Source: Bacteroidales bacterium UBA1192 (GTDB lineage: Bacteria > Bacteroidota > Bacteroidia > Bacteroidales > Bacteroidaceae). Taken from it: a DNA stretch of 9,362 nucleotides. Shown here in pieces: positions 1 through 5,930 of this stretch. Positions within the stretch are counted from its first letter, which is position 1, and the number at the start of each line of letters is the position of its first letter. A model generated the notes under the pieces. That model did no database searches. It was not told the DNA's origin and saw only the letters and a program-made list of their open reading frames with translations. The translations under genes and the position numbers were made by a program. Location of the stretch: positions 83,011 to 92,372 of the forward strand of contig DBYG01000079.1 of NCBI GenBank assembly GCA_002310175.1, written 5' to 3'.

Positions 1-1253
1 CATGGTTTGTGGGCCACATCAGCACTGTCGCTACGGCGGGTGTCGGTGTGGCTTTCGCCTATCAGTCACTTATCCAGGCTACGGGCTTTTTCTTCGGGCA
101 CGGATCGGGTAACTACATGTCTCGTGCGCTTGGGGCCCGTGATGCCGAAGGGGCAGGCAAGATGGCGGCCACCGGATTCCTGTCATCGTTCCTTATAGGA
201 CTTGTGTTCATGGTGCTGGGCATGCTGTTTGTGACACCTCTGTCACGGCTTTTAGGTGCTACGCCTGATGTGGTGCCTTACTCCAACGCCTACCTTAGAT
301 GGATACTGATAGCAACCCCGTTCCTGATATCGCAGATGACGCTTAACAACCAGCTGCGTCTGCAGGGCAATGCCATGCTGGCCATGATTGGCATTGCGGT
401 GGGAATGGTGCTGAACATATTCTTTGACTGGCTGCTGATAAACCGGTTGGGGATGGGGGTGAGCGGCGCATCGCTGGCCACACTTGTAAGTCAGTTCATA
501 TCATGGTGTCTGCTGCTGTGGGCTACCACATTGCCGGGTAATGTGCATATAAGCCTGCGCAACTTTGCTCCGTCAGTAGAGCGTTACCGCGAGATAGGTG
601 CGGGCGGACTACCGTCTCTGATGCGTCAGTCACTTTCCAGCATATCGGCCATCTGCATGAACTGGGCGGCTGCAAGCTATGCGCTGGAGGGACAGGAGGC
701 ATCCACAATAGCCGCCTTCACTGTGGTGGCGCGCGTAATGCAGACTGCCATGGCGGTGATACTGGGTGTGGGCCAGGGATTCCAACCGGTATGCGGATTC
801 AACTGGGGAGCACGTCTATATGGCCGCGTAAGGGAGTCCTACCTGTTTACAATAGGGTTATGCGTGGTAATACTGATTGTGACATCTGCGGCAGGATGGA
901 TATTTGCACCGGAGATAATTGCTTTCTTCCGTGATGAGGATCCTGAACTTATTCGGATTGGTACTGTGGTGCTCAGGTGGCAGTGCGTGGCTTTCTCGCT
1001 GGTTGGCCTGACTACTCCTACAAACATGCTGCTGCAGAACATCCGCCGGACCGGACGGGCCACATTGCTGGCTATGACACGCCATGGGATAGCGTTCTAT
1101 CCCACACTCTTCATACTGCCGGCCATCTGGGGGCTTAAAGGTCTTGAGGCTACTATGGCTACGGCCGATGTGCTGACATTCTCGTTGGCTCTGCCTTTCG
1201 CAATAGGCATGATTCGGGAACTTTCCGCCCGTGAGAGAGGTCAATTTACATAA
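1..1253 (+). CDS. MATE-family multidrug/sodium efflux transporter, 5' end missing
   Basis: This is an inner-membrane transporter of the MATE (multidrug and toxic compound extrusion) family, which exports cationic or other small compounds using a Na+ or H+ gradient. The substrate cannot be told from sequence. The reading frame is already open at base 3 (codons for W-F-V, then GHISTVATAGVG) and runs to TAA at 1251-1253, so the GTG at 9 is not the true start. About 416 residues are visible against a usual 440-460, so roughly 30-45 N-terminal residues lie upstream of the window. Visible family features are the GHxxTxATAGVG loop after helix 1, the segment FFFGHGSGNYMSRALGARD, and about ten hydrophobic helices, with the pseudo-repeat half starting near GGLPSLMRQSLSSI. 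The M20 gene follows 18 bases downstream on the same strand, so co-transcription is possible. Family identity is secure; specificity is unknown. Confidence 0.9.
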   Translation, partial: WFVGHISTVATAGVGVAFAYQSLIQATGFFFGHGSGNYMSRALGARDAEGAGKMAATGFLSSFLIGLVFMVLGMLFVTPLSRLLGATPDVVPYSNAYLRWILIATPFLISQMTLNNQLRLQGNAMLAMIGIAVGMVLNIFFDWLLINRLGMGVSGASLATLVSQFISWCLLLWATTLPGNVHISLRNFAPSVERYREIGAGGLPSLMRQSLSSISAICMNWAAASYALEGQEASTIAAFTVVARVMQTAMAVILGVGQGFQPVCGFNWGARLYGRVRESYLFTIGLCVVILIVTSAAGWIFAPEIIAFFRDEDPELIRIGTVVLRWQCVAFSLVGLTTPTNMLLQNIRRTGRATLLAMTRHGIAFYPTLFILPAIWGLKGLEATMATADVLTFSLALPFAIGMIRELSARERGQFT

Positions 1254-1259
1254 AACCTC

Positions 1260-1267
1260 TATTTTTG
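1260..1267 (+). promoter_or_regulatory. TATTTTTG, possible Bacteroidetes -7 box just before the M20 gene
   Basis: The eight bases match the Bacteroidetes -7 consensus TAnnTTTG. No TTG-type -33 element is visible about 20 bases upstream, where the end of the MATE gene lies. If it is active, transcription would begin at about 1271-1275. The ATG at 1272 would then be leaderless, and the second in-frame ATG at 1287 would have a leader of about 15 bases. It may also be a chance match, with the M20 gene read through from the MATE gene. Confidence 0.4.
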
Positions 1268-1271
1268 CAGC

Positions 1272-2336
1272 ATGGAACAGTCATACATGGAACAGCTTGA
1301 ATTGCTCAAGAAGCTTATATCCACTCCGTCAGTAACACGGAGCGAGCATGAGGTATCGGCAATAATGAAGGCCGATATGGAGTGTCACGGCTATGAGCCG
1401 GAGTGCATAGGGCTGAACCTGCTGTGTTATCCGCACCACTATGATGCTTCCAAACCCACGTTGCTGCTTAACAGCCACATGGATACCGTAAAGCCGGTGG
1501 CCGGATGGACCAGGGATCCTTTTACCCCGGTAGAGGAGGAGGGAAAGCTTTACGGTCTGGGCAGCAATGATGATGGGGCGGGACTGGTGTCATTGCTCTA
1601 TACGTTCTATGAGCTGGACAAGAAGGAACAGCCGTATAATCCTCTTTTCCTGGCTACAGCAGAGGAGGAGGTGAACGGTCAGGGCGGAATGAAACTGGCC
1701 GTGCAGAAACTGCCTCATATTGACGTGGCACTGATAGGTGAGCCTACCGGCATGCAGCCGGCCATTGCCGAGAAGGGGCTTATGGTATTGGACTTTACGG
1801 TACACGGCAAGGCAGGACATGCAGCCCGTAACGAGGGTATCAATGCCTTGTACCGCGCAACTGAACTGATTGAGAAACTGCGTACAATCAGTTTTGATAA
1901 AGTGTCGGACTTGCTCGGTCCTGTCAAGTTCACCATTACAATGATAAATGCAGGGACACAGCACAATGTTATTCCGGATACCTGTTATTTTACTGCCGAT
2001 ATACGCACCAATGAACTCTATTCAAATCATGAGGTGTTTGATATAATCAGTTTCCAATTGCCTGAATGGTGTGAGGTAAAAGCGCGTTCTTTCAATCTTA
2101 ATTCATCGGGAATAGATATACATCATCCTTTAATAATCAAAGCTCTCAGTTTAGGTATGATACCATACGGATCACCTACTTTGTCTGATCAGGCTGTCTT
2201 GGACTTCCCGTCATTCAAGCTTGGCCCCGGTGAATCATCCCGTTCTCATTCAGCCGATGAATTCGTACTTATTAATGAACTGAAGGAAGCACTGCCTACC
2301 TATCTGAAACTTCTTGATGGGACTTTCATTCTTTGA
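1272..2336 (+). CDS. M20-family zinc metallopeptidase, ArgE/DapE-like deacylase
   Basis: This is a 354-residue cytoplasmic amidohydrolase of the M20 family (ArgE, DapE, carboxypeptidase type). Such enzymes use two zinc ions to cleave an acyl-amide or peptide bond. In Bacteroidales, proteins of this size are often annotated as N-acetyl- or N-succinyl-ornithine deacylases of arginine synthesis, but no arg gene is visible here to confirm that. Metal ligands and catalytic residues are in order: H69 and D71 (NSHMDTV), D100 (GSNDDGAG), E132 and E133 (AEEEVNG), E157 (IGEPTG) and H326 (SRSHSADEF). The lid/dimerisation segment reads HGKAGHAARNEG. Length is normal and nothing is broken. The start at 1272 gives the longest frame; the ATG at 1287 (MEQLELLKKL) is an equally good alternative and fits the promoter box better. 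GC content falls from about 55-58% to about 37% at roughly base 1870-1920, inside the gene, which suggests a mosaic 3' end. Confidence 0.88.
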   Translation: MEQSYMEQLELLKKLISTPSVTRSEHEVSAIMKADMECHGYEPECIGLNLLCYPHHYDASKPTLLLNSHMDTVKPVAGWTRDPFTPVEEEGKLYGLGSNDDGAGLVSLLYTFYELDKKEQPYNPLFLATAEEEVNGQGGMKLAVQKLPHIDVALIGEPTGMQPAIAEKGLMVLDFTVHGKAGHAARNEGINALYRATELIEKLRTISFDKVSDLLGPVKFTITMINAGTQHNVIPDTCYFTADIRTNELYSNHEVFDIISFQLPEWCEVKARSFNLNSSGIDIHHPLIIKALSLGMIPYGSPTLSDQAVLDFPSFKLGPGESSRSHSADEFVLINELKEALPTYLKLLDGTFIL

Positions 2337-2459
2337 TATTCTGTCATTATTCATTCTTTTACCGCGTAATGAAGCTTGAATCAGCCTATTATGCCGGCTC
2401 TTGAGGAGTCCTTCAACGACGAGTCGGTTATCAAGACATTCAAAGTTGTGGTTTAATAA
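2337..2459. other. Intergenic stretch after the M20 gene, no supported gene
   Basis: No gene, terminator with a U-tract or promoter is convincing here. A 21-codon ATG frame (2391-2456, starting MPALEESFND) ends in a double stop (TAA TAA at 2454-2459) and has no recognisable signal or family motif. The same strand carries another open frame around QDIQSCGLITFSAKN that also lacks a start. These may be scraps of a lost gene or mobile element, but no known transposase motif could be identified. Together with the following remnant, this forms a roughly 400-base stretch without a secure gene. Confidence 0.4.
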
Positions 2460-2714
2460 CTTTTTCAGCGAAAAATAAACAAGCTTCTTTTGCATGATCT
2501 TGATGTCTCATTTTCTTATTATTATTCTTATTTAGCAAAGAAATATAATGGTATAAATACTTTATATTATCATTACTGCATTCTATCATATTTGAGATTG
2601 TCCAAAAACCGAATCGTGGATATTTTGTGTATTTCTGATGTTAATTACAGAGTCATAAAAAGCCGTCTGAAAAACCTATTAGGTTCAGACAGTATAATTA
2701 CAAGATTTCTGTAG
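2460..2714 (+). pseudogene. Remnant of a TPR-HTH type regulator (C-terminal HTH only)
   Basis: The frame is open from the stop at 2457-2459 to TAG at 2712-2714 and contains no ATG at all; only a TTG at 2490 could start it. Its last 45 residues look like a LuxR/GerE-like HTH: YCILSYLRLSKNRIVDILCI, then SDVNYRVIKSRLKNLLG. This resembles the end of the intact regulator at 5931-7610 (LILSYLGYNSVDISMLLNV, then TDGCIRQRRKRVQ). ILSYL is identical, the N..VDI..L pattern is similar, and the recognition helix ends in a basic R/K-rich segment in both. The sensor and membrane parts expected upstream are absent. GC content is about 27%, far below the neighbours. I infer a 5'-deleted, decaying paralogue whose position ahead of the next operon mirrors that of the intact regulator. 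A functional short HTH protein started at TTG is the less likely alternative. Confidence 0.5.
2665..2690 (+). repeat. Hairpin: GTCTG/CAGAC outside AACCT/AGGTT
   Basis: GTCTG (2665-2669) and AACCT (2673-2677) pair with AGGTT (2681-2685) and CAGAC (2686-2690). This gives a 10-bp stem with a three-base AAA bulge on one side and an ATT loop. It lies at the end of the HTH remnant. No U-tract follows, so it is not a standard terminator. It could be an RNA structure in the leader of the next operon or chance pairing. Confidence 0.4.
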
Positions 2715-2757
2715 AAATTGCAAATAATTGTTTTTCTGTAGATTACAAATGAGTTTG
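2706..2757 (+). repeat. Imperfect tandem duplication of about 27 bases with in-frame TAG
   Basis: TTTCTGTAGA occurs at 2706-2715 and again at 2733-2742, exactly 27 bases apart. Similar bases follow each copy (AATTGCAAATAATTG after the first, TTACAAATGAGTTTG after the second). Both copies place a TAG stop in the frame shared by the HTH remnant and the following reading frame. The duplication marks the junction between those two. With one copy removed the frame would still hold a stop. Confidence 0.45.
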
Positions 2758-2762
2758 AAGAT

Positions 2763-3206
2763 TTGGATATTCTTGATTTGAAATCAGACCCATTTATTTT
2801 GCGGGAAAATACATTATCTTTGGATAATCTTTCTGATGAAACGGAAAGACAAATGACCAACAGTATGTTGAGACTGAAGAGCAAAAAGATGTTGGATATC
2901 TCAAAGAGCAGCCTCTCGGCAAATGATTTCTTCGGGACCGGACAAGCCTGTTTCCCTGCTTACAAGGAGAGTTTGGCACACTTCGAGCTGTATCCGTATG
3001 ATAGCCTTAGGAACGACACCCTGATGTTTCATAACCGTATGGATTACCTTGAAGAATATGTGGATAGCATACTGAACGATGACTTTGATTACTATGTCTA
3101 TGAATTGACTTGGAAGAGTAAAGGTCAGGAATTTAATACAATAGCATTGTATGACAGTTATGAGGGCCCATACTTTCAACAGCCTGGTTACACAGAAGAT
3201 TTATAA
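2763..3206 (+). CDS. Unrecognised protein ahead of the MG2 gene; start uncertain
   Basis: I do not recognise this protein. The frame opens after the TAG at 2739-2741 and runs to TAA at 3204-3206. It has no ATG until 2853; the possible starts are TTG 2763 (147 residues) or ATG 2853 (117 residues, MTNSMLRLKSKKML). The product is acidic and rich in Asp, Tyr and Phe in its second half (DDFDYYVYELTWKSKGQEFN), has no signal peptide or membrane helix, and ends PYFQQPGYTEDL. Its first third is AT-rich like the preceding remnant; from about base 2900 the composition returns to about 47% GC. The large secreted protein starts only 8 bases after its stop, so the two are probably co-transcribed and perhaps translationally coupled. 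It may be a complete small protein started at 2853, or the C-terminal piece of a longer gene truncated at its 5' end; the lack of an early ATG favours some damage. Confidence 0.55.
   Translation: MDILDLKSDPFILRENTLSLDNLSDETERQMTNSMLRLKSKKMLDISKSSLSANDFFGTGQACFPAYKESLAHFELYPYDSLRNDTLMFHNRMDYLEEYVDSILNDDFDYYVYELTWKSKGQEFNTIALYDSYEGPYFQQPGYTEDL
2815..2822 (+). promoter_or_regulatory. TATCTTTG, possible -7 box for the orf-MG2 operon
   Basis: The bases match TAnnTTTG and lie about 30 bases ahead of the first in-frame ATG (2853) of the unrecognised protein. This would give a short leader of roughly 25 bases. No TTG/TTTG sits at the expected 19-21 base distance upstream: the nearest TTTG, at 2798-2801, is only 13 bases away. 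If active, it supports 2853 as the real start. Confidence 0.35.
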
Positions 3207-3214
3207 CCAATGTT

Positions 3215-5818
3215 ATGTCTTTCCTGAAGGTAAAAATATTTATCCTGTTTTTAGCTTTTGCGCCATCGGTCTTGTGCCAGATCCCGACGGAGGAGTTGAA
3301 TCTGATGGCAAGAGTGGGAGATGTCAGACAGTTCAACCTGGCTTTCCCGCAGGAGAAAGTGTTCCTTCAGTTTGATAACACCAGTTATTTTCAGGGTGAG
3401 ACTATATGGTTCAAGGCATTCGTGGTCAATGCCACCTCACTTACCCGAACAAGAAGCGGTGTCCTGTATGTTGACCTGCTATCACCTACTGGAGTGCTTC
3501 TGCAGCAACTGAAACTTAAGATCAGGGCCGGACAGGCGGACGGATGTTTCAACCTTTATGACCAGTCAACCATGCAGGCAAGGGAGCTACGCGGAATACT
3601 GCCTTACCCGAGCGGGTATTACGAGATAAGGGCCTACACCCAATACATGCTCAATTTCGACGAGAGCATTGTGTTCTCAAGAGTCATCCCCGTCTTTCAG
3701 AAACCAGCAACTCCGGGATATTACAGCAATCCTGTCTTTGTCAATTATAACGACAACAGGAGGAACCCGCGTCCTGAGCCTGTCAAATCCAAAGCTGTCA
3801 ACGTGAGTTTCTTTCCTGAGGGAGGTCTTTGGGTTGCCGATATCCCCTCAAGGATGGCTTTCAAGGCCACAGATGAGAATGGTCAGCCTATTGACGGGAC
3901 GCTCAGGATTTCCGGTTCAAGGAACATGGGGGTAATTGAAGCGGTTACTGTTCATGACGGAATGGGACATGTCCTGATACAAAGTCCGCAGGAGAACATG
4001 AAAGCGGTTTTTATCTATGAGAATAAAGAATACAGGGTAAAATTGCCTGAAATACAAGATTCCGGTATCACCCTCTCGCTCGATTCCATCAACAGGGACT
4101 CCCTGTATGTCGCGGTGCGCCATCCGCAAAGGTTTCATCCGAAATACACATATTGCATAGCTGTAACCTGCTGCGGCCTGCCTATATCTTTCAAGGCCTT
4201 TCAATGGGAATCCGAATCATCCGTGAAACATTTTTCCTTTCCGGCCGCATCCATACCGTTAGGAGTATGCAAAATTACATTATTCGGAGGGTATGGGGCA
4301 ATGTCAACCCGGCACTTTTTCAACTTCAGGGAAGACTTCAGGCCTCCACATATCCAAACTGTTTTCGACAAGGACAGTTATGCTCCTTATGAGAAAGTCA
4401 GTCTCTCTCTTTCCCTCATGAACGGACAGGGACTGCCGTTCAGGGACCGTTTCTGCATATCAGTCAGGGATGCTCATAACATAGAGACTACATTCCAGGA
4501 TAATCTGGCCACATGGCTGCTTCTGTCATCGGACCTGAAGGGACTGATTAACAATCCACAGTACTATTTTGAGTCTGATGATGAAGAGCACCGTCTGGCA
4601 ATGGATTTGCTCATGATGGTACAGGGTTGGGAACGCTATGGCTGGGATATCATGAGCGGCTTGAAACGCTTTGAAGAACGACATCGTATGGAAGACAGTC
4701 TGAGCGTGAACGGATGGGTCACCTCATACTGGAGCAACAAGGTCAAGCTGGAAGGTGTCAAGACTTATCTTACCGTGGCTCCACAAGACATTAACACTCT
4801 TGTACAATATGGCCAGCAGACCACTGGGAGTAACGGTTATTTCGGATTCAACGTTTTGGATTTCCATGATAAGGCGGACCTTGTGATGCTGTTGGAGAGA
4901 AAAAATAATTTCGCCAAGAATACGGGAGCGAACCTGATTCTGGAAAGGGCCTTCCAGCCGGAAATCAAGGCCTATGACAGAGAGAAACTTGTGTTCCGAA
5001 AGAGAAACGTCACCGGAAAAACGGTATCGGAAAAAGGACAAGATATGGCCGGGAACGGAACGGACTATGACTACGACGCCATAAAACTGCCGGAGGTTGA
5101 AATCATAGCCCCGAGAAAATACATAGATTATTTCACATTCAAGGCTTTCGACGTGGAGAAGGATGTGGAACAGGTGATGGATTTCGGGGAATGGACAACG
5201 GATGTGCTCGGATACATTCTGGACAAAGGTTATACTTTCACTGTAAACGACGGACCAAACCAATACATTGATAACTATCCTGTTTTCTGGTATATACATG
5301 ATTCCAAAAAACTGGCAACCGATAGTGGCAACTGGAATTTAGACACAGAGGACATTGAAAGCATGCTTATCTTCGATGAACCTGCCAGCCTATATGAGAT
5401 ATCTGAAACTGTACCTTTATACATGGACTATATAAACAGGAGCGGTGACTACGAAATGCTGTCGGCCATGAGGGGCCATTCACAGACATACAGGAAATAC
5501 ATACTGGTTGACATCAAGATGAAGGATGACTATAAACTGAAAAGCAAAAAGGAAAAAATGAACAGAGGTCAACGGATAACCACACTGCAAGGTTTTGACT
5601 ATCCGGTCCAGTTCTACAGTCCTCAGTATCCTGATGGTCCCATCGAGGGAACTAAGGATTACCGGCGCACGCTATACTGGAACCCCAACGTGATAACGGA
5701 TTCCTTAGGCTGCGCCCACGTGGAGTTCTACAACAACTCATACAGCACCAACTTCACCGTGACCGGCGCGGGGATAACGGCCTCCGGCACGCCGTATGTG
5801 CTGGATGCGGATTTCTGA
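3215..5818 (+). CDS. Large secreted MG2-domain protein with plug-like segment
   Basis: This 867-residue protein is exported: a hydrophobic leader (FILFLAFAPSVL) ends at a likely cleavage before Q22, and ATG 3215 is the start that gives it. Residues about 45-160 form a macroglobulin MG2-like domain (EKVFLQFDNTSYFQGETIWF, then RELRGILPYPSGYYEIRAYT). A second beta domain near 195-275 starts VSFFPEGG. Around residue 625 (LPEVEIIAP) a segment begins that in related Bacteroidetes proteins aligns with TonB-receptor plug domains. The end (YSPQYPDGPIEGTKDYRRTL and YWNP...VEFYNNSYSTNF) is the typical C-terminal beta domain of this group. There is no outer-membrane barrel, no thioester motif and no lipobox, so it is probably periplasmic or surface-associated. 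Such proteins are commonly named hypothetical, MG2-domain or plug-domain proteins, and their function is unknown. The gene follows the unrecognised frame by 8 bases. Confidence 0.8.
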   Translation: MSFLKVKIFILFLAFAPSVLCQIPTEELNLMARVGDVRQFNLAFPQEKVFLQFDNTSYFQGETIWFKAFVVNATSLTRTRSGVLYVDLLSPTGVLLQQLKLKIRAGQADGCFNLYDQSTMQARELRGILPYPSGYYEIRAYTQYMLNFDESIVFSRVIPVFQKPATPGYYSNPVFVNYNDNRRNPRPEPVKSKAVNVSFFPEGGLWVADIPSRMAFKATDENGQPIDGTLRISGSRNMGVIEAVTVHDGMGHVLIQSPQENMKAVFIYENKEYRVKLPEIQDSGITLSLDSINRDSLYVAVRHPQRFHPKYTYCIAVTCCGLPISFKAFQWESESSVKHFSFPAASIPLGVCKITLFGGYGAMSTRHFFNFREDFRPPHIQTVFDKDSYAPYEKVSLSLSLMNGQGLPFRDRFCISVRDAHNIETTFQDNLATWLLLSSDLKGLINNPQYYFESDDEEHRLAMDLLMMVQGWERYGWDIMSGLKRFEERHRMEDSLSVNGWVTSYWSNKVKLEGVKTYLTVAPQDINTLVQYGQQTTGSNGYFGFNVLDFHDKADLVMLLERKNNFAKNTGANLILERAFQPEIKAYDREKLVFRKRNVTGKTVSEKGQDMAGNGTDYDYDAIKLPEVEIIAPRKYIDYFTFKAFDVEKDVEQVMDFGEWTTDVLGYILDKGYTFTVNDGPNQYIDNYPVFWYIHDSKKLATDSGNWNLDTEDIESMLIFDEPASLYEISETVPLYMDYINRSGDYEMLSAMRGHSQTYRKYILVDIKMKDDYKLKSKKEKMNRGQRITTLQGFDYPVQFYSPQYPDGPIEGTKDYRRTLYWNPNVITDSLGCAHVEFYNNSYSTNFTVTGAGITASGTPYVLDADF

Positions 5819-5842
5819 AACTAAGCCATAAGATACATATAG

Positions 5843-5882
5843 AATCTGTTTTATATAGCTGTTAATATCAACAAAACAGATT
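5843..5882. repeat. Perfect 10-bp inverted repeat overlapping the regulator promoter
   Basis: AATCTGTTTT (5843-5852) is the exact reverse complement of AAAACAGATT (5873-5882), separated by 20 bases. The right arm touches the first base of the -7 box TATCTTTG (5882-5889), and the expected -33 position falls between the arms. There is no U-tract after it, so a rho-independent terminator for the MG2 gene is unlikely. The placement suits an operator for a dimeric DNA-binding protein, possibly the HTH regulator encoded just downstream (autoregulation, inference). Confidence 0.6.
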
Positions 5883-5889
5883 ATCTTTG
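5882..5889 (+). promoter_or_regulatory. TATCTTTG, likely -7 box of the TPR-HTH regulator
   Basis: This is an exact match to TAnnTTTG in the 112-base gap before the regulator. The predicted transcript start near 5893-5897 leaves a leader of about 35 bases to ATG 5931. The upstream element is weak (TGTT at 5860-5863, about 18 bases away). It overlaps the right arm of the 10-bp inverted repeat. Confidence 0.6.
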
Positions 5890-5930
5890 TAATAAACCTG
5901 TCACATATAGTGCCCTTCTGATTAAGAGAC

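Noticed and set aside
2391..2456. 21-codon ATG frame ending in a double stop
   Set aside because: It has no signal peptide, motif or promoter box; it is too short and featureless to call a gene.
2250..2495. 81-codon open frame on the minus strand across the end of the M20 gene
   Set aside because: It overlaps conserved M20 C-terminal codons, including the His ligand region, and its translation shows no domain. I considered a transposase remnant but found no motif.
2662..2671. GCCGTCTGAA, identical to the Neisseria 10-base DNA uptake sequence
   Set aside because: It is a single copy in a Bacteroidales-type sequence. A 10-base match in about 18.7 kb of both strands is uncommon but plausible by chance, and it lies in an AT-rich remnant.
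4724..5299. 191-codon open frame on the minus strand
   Set aside because: It is antisense to the MG2 protein gene, whose plus-strand translation is clearly the coding one; no family features were seen.
5819..5882. Rho-independent terminator after the MG2 gene
   Set aside because: The inverted repeat there has a 20-base loop, an AT-rich stem and no U-tract, and it overlaps a promoter box, so an operator is the better reading.
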